64,000 nucleotides of DNA from JAJTHC01 sp044358835 (lineage in GTDB: Bacteria > Cyanobacteriota > Vampirovibrionia > Vampirovibrionales > JAJTHC01): the NCBI GenBank assembly GCA_044358835.1, contig JBIKNF010000009.1, positions 1 to 64,000 of the forward strand, read 5' to 3'. The notes beneath the pieces are model-generated. The model saw nothing but the letters and a program-made list of their open reading frames with translations. It searched no databases and had not been told where the DNA came from. The position numbers and the translations under genes are program-made. Positions 34,635 through 43,356 of this stretch are shown here, in pieces. How positions within the stretch are numbered: the stretch's first letter is position 1; every line of letters begins with the position of its first letter.

Positions 34635-35327
34635 ATGTTCAAACGTCTAAGCCTGCTTCTTTTCATGTTTTTCTGTACGACGCTTGCCCCTGCCTTCGCC
34701 GCCCCCGTGACGCCCAAGCTCGATACGCAAGCATCAGGCTTTGTGTATGATGCCCTCGCCCCCATGCGGTATGACGAACTCAAGCAAAACTGGTTTTATC
34801 AGCACCCTAACAGCACGCCTACGCCTGAAGACCTTGAAAGGCTAGCGTCTCAAGCCTTTTACTTGCAAGCCACCGAAACGCCTGTGTGGAAGCCGATTGT
34901 GCATTGGCGAATGGTGGGTGGATCGCATCCGTGGGGGGTGGTGCCTCGTGTGCAGGTGGTTAATCCGAAGGGGAGTCCTGCCGTGCTGGAATCCAAGCTC
35001 AAGGTGCAGATTTTCGCCGATTATGGCGTGTGGTACCCTGAAGTCAAAGGAGCCATTACCCACGTCAAACGCCTGATGCTCAATAATCAACGACAGAGCT
35101 TGACGGCTTATGAGCGTCCCCTAGAAGCCCTCGCCACAGGAGACCGAATGCTGGTGAGCTTGCCTCCGCTGGCGTTGATGCCGTTGCTAAAACCCTACCC
35201 CGATCGTTTCCCCAATCGAGTGATTGTGCAACTCCAACTCTTTCAACACAACACGCTGGTGGATGCTCAAAACCTTACGTTAAAATTGTATGCCGATCTC
35301 TTTGCCCTGCCGATTTACTTGTATTAG
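34635..35327 (+). CDS. Exported protein, function unknown
   Basis: The 230-residue product begins with a signal peptide (MFKRLSLLLFMFFCTTLAPAFA, cleavage after AFA). I do not recognise the mature protein. It is rich in aromatic residues and Pro (FYQHPNSTPTPEDLERLA, WKPIVHWRMVGGSHPWGVVPRV), and alternating strands suggest a beta-rich fold. AAAGAAAG precedes the ATG. Its last bases overlap the stop of the convergent DJ-1 gene. Confidence 0.7.
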   Translation: MFKRLSLLLFMFFCTTLAPAFAAPVTPKLDTQASGFVYDALAPMRYDELKQNWFYQHPNSTPTPEDLERLASQAFYLQATETPVWKPIVHWRMVGGSHPWGVVPRVQVVNPKGSPAVLESKLKVQIFADYGVWYPEVKGAITHVKRLMLNNQRQSLTAYERPLEALATGDRMLVSLPPLALMPLLKPYPDRFPNRVIVQLQLFQHNTLVDAQNLTLKLYADLFALPIYLY

Positions 35328-35854
35328 ATCACCACTTCCACAAAGTAATTCACCAACGCTTGACCAAAGGCGGGGGCGGATTCAGGGCTATTGGCCGTGA
35401 TGATCGAACCATCTACAACCACAGGTTGTTCAGAAAGGGTTGCTCCGCCTGATTTCAAAGCGTCGTGTGTTTCAGGCATCGACCATACGGTGGCTTGCTT
35501 ACCTATTAAGATACCCGCTTTGGCTAGAACAGCAGGAGACACACAAATCGCTGAAACCAGCTTGCCTTCGTCATAAAAAGCGTTCACCAAATCATGCAAA
35601 ACGCTTGAATCCCATAAATGGGTCACACTTCCGTAGCCTCCAATAATCACCAAGGCATCATAATCATGCGAACTACAGTGATCCAAAGGCACTTCAACAT
35701 TTTCAAACATCCCGTGCATGCCTTCGGCTTCGCCTGTTTGGGTAGAAGCAATATGCACCAAATGCCCCGCCGATTCAACGGCCTTTCGGGTTTCGACTAG
35801 TTCCGTGTCGTTAAATTGTTCAGGGGCAATAATTAACAAAAAGCGTTTACTCAT
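35324..35854 (-). CDS. DJ-1/PfpI family protein
   Basis: The 176-residue product has the DJ-1/PfpI flavodoxin-like fold: LLIIAPEQFNDTELVETRKA at the start, ALVIIGGYGSVTHLW for the loop after strand 4, and the nucleophile-elbow segment KLVSAICVSPAVLAKAGIL with Cys104. Members include deglycases, chaperones and glyoxalase-like hydrolases. The Cys is followed by VSP where many have HGP or HGT, so catalytic activity is open. Its start overlaps the end of the upstream exported protein gene by eight bases, so they form an operon. Confidence 0.85.
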   Translation of the reverse strand: MSKRFLLIIAPEQFNDTELVETRKAVESAGHLVHIASTQTGEAEGMHGMFENVEVPLDHCSSHDYDALVIIGGYGSVTHLWDSSVLHDLVNAFYDEGKLVSAICVSPAVLAKAGILIGKQATVWSMPETHDALKSGGATLSEQPVVVDGSIITANSPESAPAFGQALVNYFVEVVI

Positions 35855-36944
35855 GATTTTCTTCCTCAGGCTTGGCTTTTTCTTGACTGAAATCTATTTT
35901 TCCGTTGGCAGAATGCAGGACCAACCCTTGTAAAGCAACTGAAGCACTGTCTTCTGCTTTTGAAGCCACATTGACCCGCTTCACTAAGGTGACGACTCCA
36001 CTCAATGTTAGGCTAACGGCCGGTTCGCCATTGGGGCCTAGCACGCGTTTGCCTTGCAACAGGCCTAAACTAGCACTCACCATTTCATTACGACTATGGG
36101 TATTGGCTGTAAACACGCGTTCTAAGGTGTTTTGGGCAGGGGCCAGTACACGCATGGCATTTACAATATGGGGGTGAGGGTACACCATTTCAGAACGATT
36201 GACTGAAGTCATGGCAACGCTATTGGGGGGAAAGCCCGCTTCAACGGCGGCGGTATAGCTTTGCCCAGCAAAGACTTTGTCTGGCACAGAAAACTCTATT
36301 CCTAAACCGTTTGTATTGCCGTAACGCAACACGGCGTCTTCATAAAGGGATTGATCACTGTCAATACGCCATACGTCTCCGATTTTGCGAAGGTACATTA
36401 AGTTACGCGAACGAGTGGCTAGCGTGCCGGTTTCGTTTTTTTTCAAAAAGAGTGACGATTCCGCAGGAACGCCTGTGGCCAAAATATCCATGGGGGTGGG
36501 TAAGCCTGTGGCTAAGCTCACGTCTTCTGTTTCTACGGTAATCCAGTTGCCGTTGACGCGAATTTCTAGGATGCTTGAATTGTACTGCATATTAGGGTAT
36601 TGTTCCCATGTTTCTAAAACCAGCTTCCGCAATTCAGAACGTGTGAGGTTGTCTCCGCTAATGTAGGCGTTGGCGTAATACTTCATAAAACCGTCGATGT
36701 CTCGGCGCTTGGCGGCATCTAGCAAACCTTCCACCACGGCTAAGACTTCAAGGACGCGTTCATCAGAAGTAGAAGCCCCCGTTACGGTGACGTTTTTTAA
36801 GGCTGGATTTGTTTTTGAAGCTCCCCATTGAGGCATCCGCGCGTGGGCCTGAGCAATAAGTGGCTGAGGCATCACCTGTAGTACAGCACACAGCACCAGC
36901 AGTCCAACGGTAAAGGCGTTTCGTATGAAAGAAGAAAGACGCAT
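35847..36944 (-). CDS. Exported protein with NTF2/SnoaL-like domain
   Basis: The 365-residue protein has an N-terminal signal (FTVGLLVLCAVLQVMPQPLIAQAHA). Residues about 60-200 look like an NTF2/SnoaL-like cone: DERVLEVLAVVEGLLDAAKRRDIDGFMKYYANAYISG, LRKLVLETWEQYPNMQY, and a strand pair with MYLRKIGDVWRIDSDQSLYED. The C-terminal half is beta-rich and unknown. It lies upstream of, and overlaps, the DJ-1 gene. The substrate or role is unknown. Confidence 0.72.
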   Translation of the reverse strand: MRLSSFIRNAFTVGLLVLCAVLQVMPQPLIAQAHARMPQWGASKTNPALKNVTVTGASTSDERVLEVLAVVEGLLDAAKRRDIDGFMKYYANAYISGDNLTRSELRKLVLETWEQYPNMQYNSSILEIRVNGNWITVETEDVSLATGLPTPMDILATGVPAESSLFLKKNETGTLATRSRNLMYLRKIGDVWRIDSDQSLYEDAVLRYGNTNGLGIEFSVPDKVFAGQSYTAAVEAGFPPNSVAMTSVNRSEMVYPHPHIVNAMRVLAPAQNTLERVFTANTHSRNEMVSASLGLLQGKRVLGPNGEPAVSLTLSGVVTLVKRVNVASKAEDSASVALQGLVLHSANGKIDFSQEKAKPEEENHE

Positions 36945-37081
36945 AAAAATCTCACTTTTGTAAACATTAAAATAAGGAATAAGAATATAGTACCATTTTT
37001 TTCGACTTTGTTGTACACTTCAGGCAGATTCATTTCTGACTTAGGTTCTTAAATTTCTTTAAAAACAAAAAGGAGCCGATA

Positions 37082-37393
37082 ATGTTTAAACTGCAAACCC
37101 CTCTTCTCTTTTTTGCGATTGCTTTAATTCCGAATGTTTCCTTTCTGCTTGCCACGCTTCGTTTTTGCAAACGTCAGCATTTGCCAAGCGTTCCGTGGAT
37201 GGCGTCGACTTTTTTAGTCCCTTTTATTGCTGTTCCTTCCTTGTATGCGCGATTTCAACCAGAAAGTAAACAGCAGGGCGTTTTTTGGAAGTTCTTTGCC
37301 ATGGTGTTGGCCATGAATCTTCTTTTCTTGTTTGTGGCTTGGGTGGTTGAACATTCTAGCAGTCTGCAATTAAATGCCTTTCTCTCTCATTAA
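37082..37393 (+). CDS. Small membrane protein, function unknown
   Basis: The 103-residue product has three hydrophobic segments (LLFFAIALIPNVSFLLAT, ASTFLVPFIAVPSLYARF, FAMVLAMNLLFLFVAWVV). Basic loops lie between them. AAAGGAGC eight bases before the ATG is a strong ribosome site, which supports a real gene. It precedes engB by 33 bases, but a TATAAT-like box in the gap suggests engB may also have its own promoter. Confidence 0.7.
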   Translation: MFKLQTPLLFFAIALIPNVSFLLATLRFCKRQHLPSVPWMASTFLVPFIAVPSLYARFQPESKQQGVFWKFFAMVLAMNLLFLFVAWVVEHSSSLQLNAFLSH

Positions 37394-37426
37394 ACGTAGT
37401 CTTATATAATAGAAAGTTCGTCCCTT

Positions 37427-38113
37427 ATGATGGCAAACATCTTTTCGAAAGTCTGCCCAATTAAAATCCATGACAGTAAAATTGTGATTTCCGTTCCTAG
37501 TAAAGCCTTGGCCCCTGAAGCCGAAGTAGGGGTGCCTGAAATCGTGATGGTGGGACGTTCCAATGTGGGGAAATCGTCGTGGATTAATTCAATGCTTGGG
37601 CGAAAGAATTTGGCCAGAACGTCAAACACGCCAGGTAAAACCCGCCTAATGAACTTTTACGAAGCCACCTGTAGTAGTGAAACCATGGCTGTGCCGCGGC
37701 GCTGGTCAATTGTCGATTTGCCGGGTTACGGGTATGCCAAAGTTTCTAAAAAAGAAATGGCCGAATGGAATAAGAACTTTCAATATTACTTAAAAAACCG
37801 CACGAACATTGACATGGTCATCCAGTTGATTGACGCGCGTCATGGCTTTATGGATTCTGACATTGACATGTTGGATTGGTTGCTCTTTCATGACTTGCCT
37901 GTGATGATTGTGATTACCAAAGTAGACAAATGTACCAATCGGCAGCGGGCTGAAAGTATTCAAACGGCCAAAAAATTGCTGGACAAAGCAGGCCTCGCTC
38001 AATTGCCCATCATTGCCTTTTCGGCCGAATCGCATGAAGGGCGTGTGCCGTGCTGGTTGTACTTGGCGGATCAAGTGGGTTTGGCACACTTGCAGGATGC
38101 TCAAACGCCTTAA
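37427..38113 (+). CDS. engB: Ribosome-assembly GTPase EngB/YsxC
   Basis: EngB helps assemble the large ribosomal subunit. The 228-residue product shows G1 GRSNVGKSSWI, the G2 Thr in TSNTPGKTRLMNFY, G3 DLPGYGYAKVSK, G4 TKVDK and a G5-like SAES. The 30-residue N-terminal segment (SKVCPIKIHDSKIVISVPS) and the length fit the family. An insertion (ATCSSETMAVPRRW) lies before G3. Its end overlaps the convergent hipA stop by four bases. Confidence 0.93.
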   Translation: MMANIFSKVCPIKIHDSKIVISVPSKALAPEAEVGVPEIVMVGRSNVGKSSWINSMLGRKNLARTSNTPGKTRLMNFYEATCSSETMAVPRRWSIVDLPGYGYAKVSKKEMAEWNKNFQYYLKNRTNIDMVIQLIDARHGFMDSDIDMLDWLLFHDLPVMIVITKVDKCTNRQRAESIQTAKKLLDKAGLAQLPIIAFSAESHEGRVPCWLYLADQVGLAHLQDAQTP

Positions 38114-39381
38114 GCCTCACAAAGTCCCCGTAAACGTTGAGATCGTTCTTGAATTAAGGCGATAATTCGCTCGAAAATGTTCGATTGAACGCCTTCTTGC
38201 TTTAAGCGTTCTTTCAAGGCTTCTGCTTTTTCAGGGGTTTCTTTTGCAAGCTTTAGCAGTCTTTTTTCTAAATGGCGTTGAGCCACTTTCGTGTTAGGCA
38301 CCAAGGTATGCCAATGCCTAAGCAGTAGTTCATCAGGATTTTTCCGCCCCCCAATGTGCATCGCCATGTGAGCATCAAACGCAGGATAAATCGCCAAGCT
38401 GAGTAGATCATACATCGGTGCAAGGCGAGCTTTTTCTTTGTCATACAGCAATGAAAAATTTTTGCCGTGGGCGTCCGTATTACCAATTAAATAGTTAAAA
38501 ATAAGGCGATCTGTAAAACTCATTTTGTCTTTCGCGGGGTGCATAGAAGCGTTGTCTAAAAGCGTTAGGCAGGCGTGAATGCTGGGTCCTCCTTCGCTTT
38601 CATATTTTTGTTCAGGCACAATGGCTAAAGCTTGGCAAAAATCTTCTTGATGCAAACGTTGAATAGAGCCGTCCTTACGATGAATGCGGTCATAACGTTC
38701 CACCAAGTAACAGGGTGTTTCTTCTGCCCAATACAAAAAGGTGTGAGGCGTTTCAAAACCCATGGCATGAGCTAGTCGCATGCAAAACAGTTCATTTAAG
38801 CAACTGTCTTCAAGCCTTTGAAGCGGGGGCTTCAAAATATGCGTGGTGGGTGCATCGCCTTGGGACAAATGAATTTGTCCATTTTTATACACAATCGCCA
38901 ATTTTTGTTGGGCGCCTGCAAGCGACAACCGTAAGCCATTTTCTCCTGCTAGTAAAGGACGTTGCTCTAAGCGTTTGAGCAAATAAAGCACCGCCTTTTC
39001 ATCGAGGGGGAGGGCGTCTAAAGGCGATTTCGACTTGTCCACACAGGCGGTTTCTTCAATCGGATGGATCGAGATCGCTCCTGCACATTCACCGCCAATG
39101 GCGTTCAATAAGGCAAAGGGGTTTTTCTGCGAAACACCGACTTGCCTTGCCAAACGTTCACGCTCGCCTTCATCGGGCAGTATGCCTGAAAAAAAGGCTT
39201 TGACTGCCTTGCCTTCTAGTCGTTTTTTTTGCACAGGCAAGGCAAAAGAAATCGCAAGCCCTTCACGTTCGATATAGGCTTCATCATATTCAAAGCCTAG
39301 GTCGCCTCCTTGCACTTGCAGGAGCTGACCCACATAATCGTCATAAAAAAAGACGTTCAAGCGTCGTTCAATGGGCTTCAC
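38110..39381 (-). CDS. hipA: HipA-family Ser/Thr kinase toxin
   Basis: HipA toxins phosphorylate aminoacyl-tRNA synthetases such as GltX and cause dormancy. The 423-residue protein has the N-terminal domain (NVFFYDDYVGQLLQ, FFSGILPDEGERERLA), the phosphorylatable-loop segment LRLSLAGAQQKLAIVY, the HILKPP segment, the catalytic loop NYLIGNTDAHGKNFSLLY and the metal-binding MYDLLS. All key residues look present, so the kinase is probably active. A GTG start at 39381 overlaps the hipB stop (GTGA). Its 3' end meets engB. Confidence 0.92.
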   Translation of the reverse strand: MKPIERRLNVFFYDDYVGQLLQVQGGDLGFEYDEAYIEREGLAISFALPVQKKRLEGKAVKAFFSGILPDEGERERLARQVGVSQKNPFALLNAIGGECAGAISIHPIEETACVDKSKSPLDALPLDEKAVLYLLKRLEQRPLLAGENGLRLSLAGAQQKLAIVYKNGQIHLSQGDAPTTHILKPPLQRLEDSCLNELFCMRLAHAMGFETPHTFLYWAEETPCYLVERYDRIHRKDGSIQRLHQEDFCQALAIVPEQKYESEGGPSIHACLTLLDNASMHPAKDKMSFTDRLIFNYLIGNTDAHGKNFSLLYDKEKARLAPMYDLLSLAIYPAFDAHMAMHIGGRKNPDELLLRHWHTLVPNTKVAQRHLEKRLLKLAKETPEKAEALKERLKQEGVQSNIFERIIALIQERSQRLRGLCEA

Positions 39382-39596
39382 GACTCGATTCCCTTAATAA
39401 AAATCTCTACACCCACCGCTTTTAAGACGCTTAAGGTCTTGCCCAAATGGCACGAGGCTTTGCCGTGTTCGAGCTCTCGTACAAAGCGAATCCCCACGCC
39501 ACTGGACGCCGCAAGTTCTTCTTGAGTTAGGCCTTGAGCTTTTCGTTCGGTTTTAACGTGAAACCCGAGTTTAATACTATCTTCAATCAGAAACAT
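39378..39596 (-). CDS. hipB: HipB-like XRE-family antitoxin
   Basis: The 72-residue protein is a single XRE helix-turn-helix: LGFHVKTERKAQGLTQEELAASSGVGIRFVRELEHGKAS, then a dimerisation strand (KAVGVEIFIKG). HipB dimers bind palindromic operators and neutralise HipA. Three matching palindromes lie directly upstream, and the first overlaps its ribosome site (AAAGGGA). Translation of hipA is coupled by the GTGA overlap. Confidence 0.9.
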   Translation of the reverse strand: MFLIEDSIKLGFHVKTERKAQGLTQEELAASSGVGIRFVRELEHGKASCHLGKTLSVLKAVGVEIFIKGIES

Positions 39597-39600
39597 AAAT

Positions 39601-39617
39601 AATCCCTTTCGGGGTGA
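39601..39617. promoter_or_regulatory. hipBA operator O1
   Basis: AATCCCTTTCGGGGTGATT-like palindrome lying over the hipB ribosome site. A TATAAT on the minus strand (complement of ATTATA near 39617-39622) overlaps its outer edge, so a bound repressor would block transcription. Confidence 0.7.
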
Positions 39618-39650
39618 TTATAACATAATCGACCCCGTTTGTGTTAAAAA

Positions 39651-39667
39651 AATCCCGAAAGGGATGA
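39651..39667. promoter_or_regulatory. hipBA operator O2
   Basis: AATCCCGAAAGGGATGATT, the most symmetrical of three related sites, starts exactly 50 bases after O1. Confidence 0.7.
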
Positions 39668-39700
39668 TTTAGGACATTCTTCAATAGAAAAACGGAAAAT

Positions 39701-39717
39701 AATCCCGTTCGGGGTTT
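39701..39717. promoter_or_regulatory. hipBA operator O3
   Basis: AATCCCGTTCGGGGTTTTT starts exactly 50 bases after O2 and 34 bases before the -35 of the divergent respiratory operon promoter. Confidence 0.6.
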
Positions 39718-39750
39718 TTACAAATTTTGGAGGAGCTTTTATTTCTTGCC

Positions 39751-39778
39751 TTGTCTTTTTTTGTGACTGCATTATAAT
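39751..39778 (+). promoter_or_regulatory. Promoter of the succinate dehydrogenase/fumarate reductase operon
   Basis: TTGTCT (39751-39756) and a perfect TATAAT (39773-39778), 16 bases apart, would start transcription about 80 bases before the first gene. Confidence 0.6.
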
Positions 39779-39866
39779 GAAATAAGATTGTGGAGTCTGG
39801 CGCACATCTATGATGTATGTCTGGCTGTTGTGATGTCTGAATTATGTAAAAAGGAGCCTCTGCAAA

Positions 39867-40694
39867 ATGCTAGAAGCCTTTTTGTCCAAGAACCTCGTCA
39901 CCCAAGGGTTTGGCAAAACCGATCGTAAAGACGCCTGGTGGTGGGAACAGGTATTCACTGTTGTGACCTTAACGGTGTTTGGTTTGTACGGTGTTTACCG
40001 TGCGTTTGAAAATGGATTTTACGAAGTGGGGCCGTATTTGTCCCCTTTTTATTCGCCGAACTTAAAGGCGATGTTTCCACAAGCCTTTGAATGGCTCAAG
40101 CTTTCCCCAGCCTTTTTGATTTTATGGGCGCCTTTGGGCTTCCGTGGAACGTGCTATTTTTATCGTCGTACTTACTATCGGGCGATTTTTAACGACCCTC
40201 CTGCTTGTGCGGTAGACAAACCCAAGCAAGGGATTTTGCGTCCTTTGGCAGATTACACGGGAGAAACGCTTTTTCCCTTTATTTTGCAAAACTTCCACCG
40301 TTACTTTTTGTACGTAGCACTTGTGTTGGTGGTGTTTCACTGGGTGCATGCCTTTGAATCCATTTTTTACAACGGTCAAATGGGCTTTGGTGTGGGTTCG
40401 TTAATCGTGTGGCTGGACACAATCATGCTGACGCTGTATGTCTTTTCTTGCCATAGTTTGCGTCACCTCATTGGTGGAAAGCTTAATAGCTTTACAGGCG
40501 GTATTTTTAATCGCATTGCGTACTTAAAGTGGTTTAATCAAACCAAGTTGAACCAAGAACATTGGCTCTATGCGTGGGTTTCGTTATTTACTGTTGGCTT
40601 ATGTGATTTATACATTCGCTTGGTGGCCAACGGAACGTTGATCGATTGGAACACTTGGGGTATTAACTGGTTGAACACGGGTTGTTCAGGTTAA
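39867..40694 (+). CDS. sdhC: Succinate dehydrogenase/fumarate reductase cytochrome b-like membrane subunit
   Basis: This 275-residue membrane subunit passes electrons between the flavoprotein module and quinone. It begins DAWWWEQVFTVVTLTVFGLYGVYRAF and continues with YLSPFYSPNLKAMFP, FRGTCYFYRRTYYRAIFNDPPACAV, QNFHRYFLYVALVLVVFHWVHAF and YVFSCHSLRHLIGG. This pattern is that of the subunit found with the Sdh of many Actinobacteria and relatives. His residues in FHRY, FHWVH and CHSLRH are candidate haem ligands. AAAGGAGC precedes the ATG. It is the first gene of the sdhCAB cluster. Confidence 0.85.
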   Translation: MLEAFLSKNLVTQGFGKTDRKDAWWWEQVFTVVTLTVFGLYGVYRAFENGFYEVGPYLSPFYSPNLKAMFPQAFEWLKLSPAFLILWAPLGFRGTCYFYRRTYYRAIFNDPPACAVDKPKQGILRPLADYTGETLFPFILQNFHRYFLYVALVLVVFHWVHAFESIFYNGQMGFGVGSLIVWLDTIMLTLYVFSCHSLRHLIGGKLNSFTGGIFNRIAYLKWFNQTKLNQEHWLYAWVSLFTVGLCDLYIRLVANGTLIDWNTWGINWLNTGCSG

Positions 40695-40740
40695 TTCCAC
40701 TTCGTTATTAGACGATTGAAATGAAAGAGTTAGGACTTCT

Positions 40741-42510
40741 ATGATGTCTGTTCATTACGAAACAAAAACCTATGACGTACTGGTAATCGGGGCAGGTGGG
40801 GCAGGCTTAAGGGCTGCTATTGAAGCGTCCGCCCAAGGCGTTTCGGTGGCTTTAGTCACCAAGTCGTTACTGGGTAAAGCCCATACTGTTATGGCTGAAG
40901 GCGGAATGGCTGCCGCGCTTTCCTATGTGGATGCCGATGACTGCTGGCAAGCCCATTATAAAGACACCATTCGTGGTGGCAAATACTTGAGCAATTACCG
41001 TATGGCTGAATTGCACGCCAAAGAAGCGCCTGAACGAGTCAAAGAACTCGAAAAATGGGGGGCTGTTTTTGATCGAACACCCGATGGGCGTATTTTACAG
41101 CGTCCTTTTGGAGGGCACACCTACCGCAGGTTGGCTCACGTGGGAGACCGTACTGGTTTAGAACTCATTCGTACCTTACAAGACAAAGGCATTCATTGTG
41201 GCATTGATGTACACATGGAATGTACGATGACACACCTGTTGAAAGACGGCGAACAAGTTTCAGGCGCCTTTGGCTACTGGCGAGAAAGCGGTCGTTTTAT
41301 TTTGATTAACGCCAAAGCCGTGATTTTGTGTACAGGGGGCATTGGTAAGGCCTACAAAGTCACTTCCAATAGTTGGGAATATACGGCTGATGGTCAAGCC
41401 ATGGCTTTGAAGCTAGGTGCTGAACTCATTGATATGGAGTTCTTACAGTTTCACCCCACAGGGATGGTCTGTCCCCCTTCTGTAAAAGGTATTTTGGTGA
41501 CTGAAGCCGTTCGTGGTGAAGGCGGTAAATTGACCAATGCTCTAGGGGAACGTTTTATGAAGAATTACGACCCTGAACGCATGGAACTTTCCACGAGGGA
41601 CATTGTTTCCAAAGCCATTTACACGGAAGTTAAAGAAGGTCGTGGCTCACCCAATGGTGGGGTGTTCTTGGATATTTCGCACCGTGGAGCGGACTATATT
41701 AAGCGGAAATTACCTTCCATGTACCACCAGTTTTTAGAACTCGGTGATATAGATATTACCAAAGGGCCGATGGAAGTGGGCCCCACCATGCACTACACCA
41801 TGGGCGGTGTTCGTGTGCATCCTGAAACACAGGAAGCGTTGAATGTTACAGGTCTCTTTGCCGCAGGTGAAGTTTCCGGAGGCTTGCATGGTGGTAACCG
41901 CTTGGGTGGAAACTCATTGAGCGATTTAATCGTTTTTGGTCAACGCGCGGGCAAATACGCCGCCGAATTTGCTAAGCAACAAACCGTCTTGCCCAAAATT
42001 AATGATGAAGAAATCAAAGCGTACGCCGAAGAATTGGTGGCTCCCTTTGAACGTGATTCTAAGGCGGAAACACCTTATCAGATTCAAGCAGACTTGCAAG
42101 AATTGATGGGTACTAAAGTCGGGATTGTACGTGAAGAACAAGGCCTTAAAGAAGCTATTGAAGAACTTCAAGTGCTTAAGGCTCGGGCTAAAGTAGCGCG
42201 TGTGGATGGCAGCCGCGCTTACAACCCCGGCTGGCATTTGTCGCATGACATTCACAACATGATTTTAGTGGGTGAAGTAGTGGCGCGTGCTGCGCTTCAG
42301 CGTACCGAAAGCCGTGGGGGCCATACCCGTTTAGATCACTTGGAATCGGATAATGAACACTGGCGCTTCCGTAACAGTACCATTCGTTTGAATTCTTCGG
42401 GTGAACTAGACGTGGCTACCTATGAAAAGTCTCAAATGGATGCTGAGCTTCGTGACTTATTTCAAAAGCCTGAAGAACTTGCCATTACACAAAGCAAGCA
42501 GAAAATATAG
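40741..42510 (+). CDS. sdhA: Succinate dehydrogenase/fumarate reductase flavoprotein subunit
   Basis: The 589-residue catalytic subunit interconverts succinate and fumarate. The N-terminal FAD site is DVLVIGAGGAGLRAAIEA, and the covalent-FAD His lies in KAHTVMAEGGMAAAL. Substrate-binding and catalytic segments include FLQFHPTGM, TEAVRGEGG, PTMHYTMGGVRV and the HGGNRLGGNSL motif. RESRGGHTR-like sequence (TESRGGHTRLDH) is also present. Direction in vivo cannot be told from sequence. With menaquinone as partner, fumarate reduction is plausible. Confidence 0.95.
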   Translation: MMSVHYETKTYDVLVIGAGGAGLRAAIEASAQGVSVALVTKSLLGKAHTVMAEGGMAAALSYVDADDCWQAHYKDTIRGGKYLSNYRMAELHAKEAPERVKELEKWGAVFDRTPDGRILQRPFGGHTYRRLAHVGDRTGLELIRTLQDKGIHCGIDVHMECTMTHLLKDGEQVSGAFGYWRESGRFILINAKAVILCTGGIGKAYKVTSNSWEYTADGQAMALKLGAELIDMEFLQFHPTGMVCPPSVKGILVTEAVRGEGGKLTNALGERFMKNYDPERMELSTRDIVSKAIYTEVKEGRGSPNGGVFLDISHRGADYIKRKLPSMYHQFLELGDIDITKGPMEVGPTMHYTMGGVRVHPETQEALNVTGLFAAGEVSGGLHGGNRLGGNSLSDLIVFGQRAGKYAAEFAKQQTVLPKINDEEIKAYAEELVAPFERDSKAETPYQIQADLQELMGTKVGIVREEQGLKEAIEELQVLKARAKVARVDGSRAYNPGWHLSHDIHNMILVGEVVARAALQRTESRGGHTRLDHLESDNEHWRFRNSTIRLNSSGELDVATYEKSQMDAELRDLFQKPEELAITQSKQKI

Positions 42511-42525
42511 GAAAGGAACGCTCTT

Positions 42526-43296
42526 ATGATGATGAATCAAGGCGTTGTGGATCGTGAGTTTCACGTGTTTCGTGGTTTGCCGGATGCTGATGGTGAACAC
42601 GTGGGCGAAGTCAAAGCCTTTACCGTCCCTGTTCAACCGGGGTGGGTGGTGTTGGATGCGTTAATGTGGTTGCAAGCGCATCACGCCCCTGATTTAGCCA
42701 TTCGCTGGAATTGTAAGGCGGCTAAATGTGGTTCTTGTGCGGCTGAAATAAACGGTTTACCTAGTTTAATGTGTAAAACTCGTTTGGATCACATGCCTCA
42801 AGACAAACCCGTGTTGGTTCGGCCTATGCGTACCTTCCCCCTGATTAAGGATTTGGTAACAGATGTGAGCTGGAACTATGAAATCAACAAACGCATCACG
42901 CCTTTTACCCCTTATAATGAAGATCAATCCACGTGGCGTTACTTTCAAGAAGATGCCGATCGCGTGCAAGAGTTTCGTAAGTGTATTGAATGTTTCTTGT
43001 GTCAAAACTCGTGTCACGTCATTCGGCACCACCGTAAGTTTAACCACTTTGCGGGCCCGCGCTTCTTGGTGCGTTTGGCGTCCCTTGAAATGCACCCCCT
43101 TGATGTCGCGGATCGCATTCCTTTTATCAAGGAAGAAGCGGGCATTGGGCTTTGCAACATTACCAAGTGTTGCACGGAACGTTGCCCTGAAGATATTCGT
43201 ATTACGGACAATGCCATTATTCCCCTAAAAGAACGTGTGGTGGATCGTTACTACGACCCAATTACGATGCTTTTACATAAAATTGGCATTAAATAA
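42526..43296 (+). CDS. sdhB: Succinate dehydrogenase/fumarate reductase iron-sulfur subunit
   Basis: The 256-residue protein wires electrons through three Fe-S clusters. The [2Fe-2S] site is CKAAKCGSCAAEINGLPSLMC. The C-terminal ferredoxin domain has CIECFLCQNSCHV and CNITKCCTERCP for the 4Fe and 3Fe/4Fe clusters. AAAGGA precedes the ATG at 42526, which is followed by two more Met codons. It ends the catalytic cluster, and a long hairpin follows. Confidence 0.94.
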   Translation: MMMNQGVVDREFHVFRGLPDADGEHVGEVKAFTVPVQPGWVVLDALMWLQAHHAPDLAIRWNCKAAKCGSCAAEINGLPSLMCKTRLDHMPQDKPVLVRPMRTFPLIKDLVTDVSWNYEINKRITPFTPYNEDQSTWRYFQEDADRVQEFRKCIECFLCQNSCHVIRHHRKFNHFAGPRFLVRLASLEMHPLDVADRIPFIKEEAGIGLCNITKCCTERCPEDIRITDNAIIPLKERVVDRYYDPITMLLHKIGIK

Positions 43297-43300
43297 GCCT

Positions 43301-43337
43301 AAATACCGCACGTTTCGTTTGTAAACGTGCGGTATTT
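43301..43337. terminator. Perfect long hairpin after sdhB
   Basis: AAATACCGCACGTTT (43301-43315) pairs over 15 bp with its complement ending at 43337, with a 6-7-base loop. There is no extra T run, so it may be a weak terminator or an mRNA-stabilising structure that separates sdhCAB from the genes downstream. Confidence 0.6.
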
Positions 43338-43356
43338 AAAAGAAAGTCTTACGTCT

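Noticed and set aside
37402..37629. Leftward frame overlapping the start of engB
   Set aside because: It is antisense to the conserved G1 region of engB, so it is a shadow.
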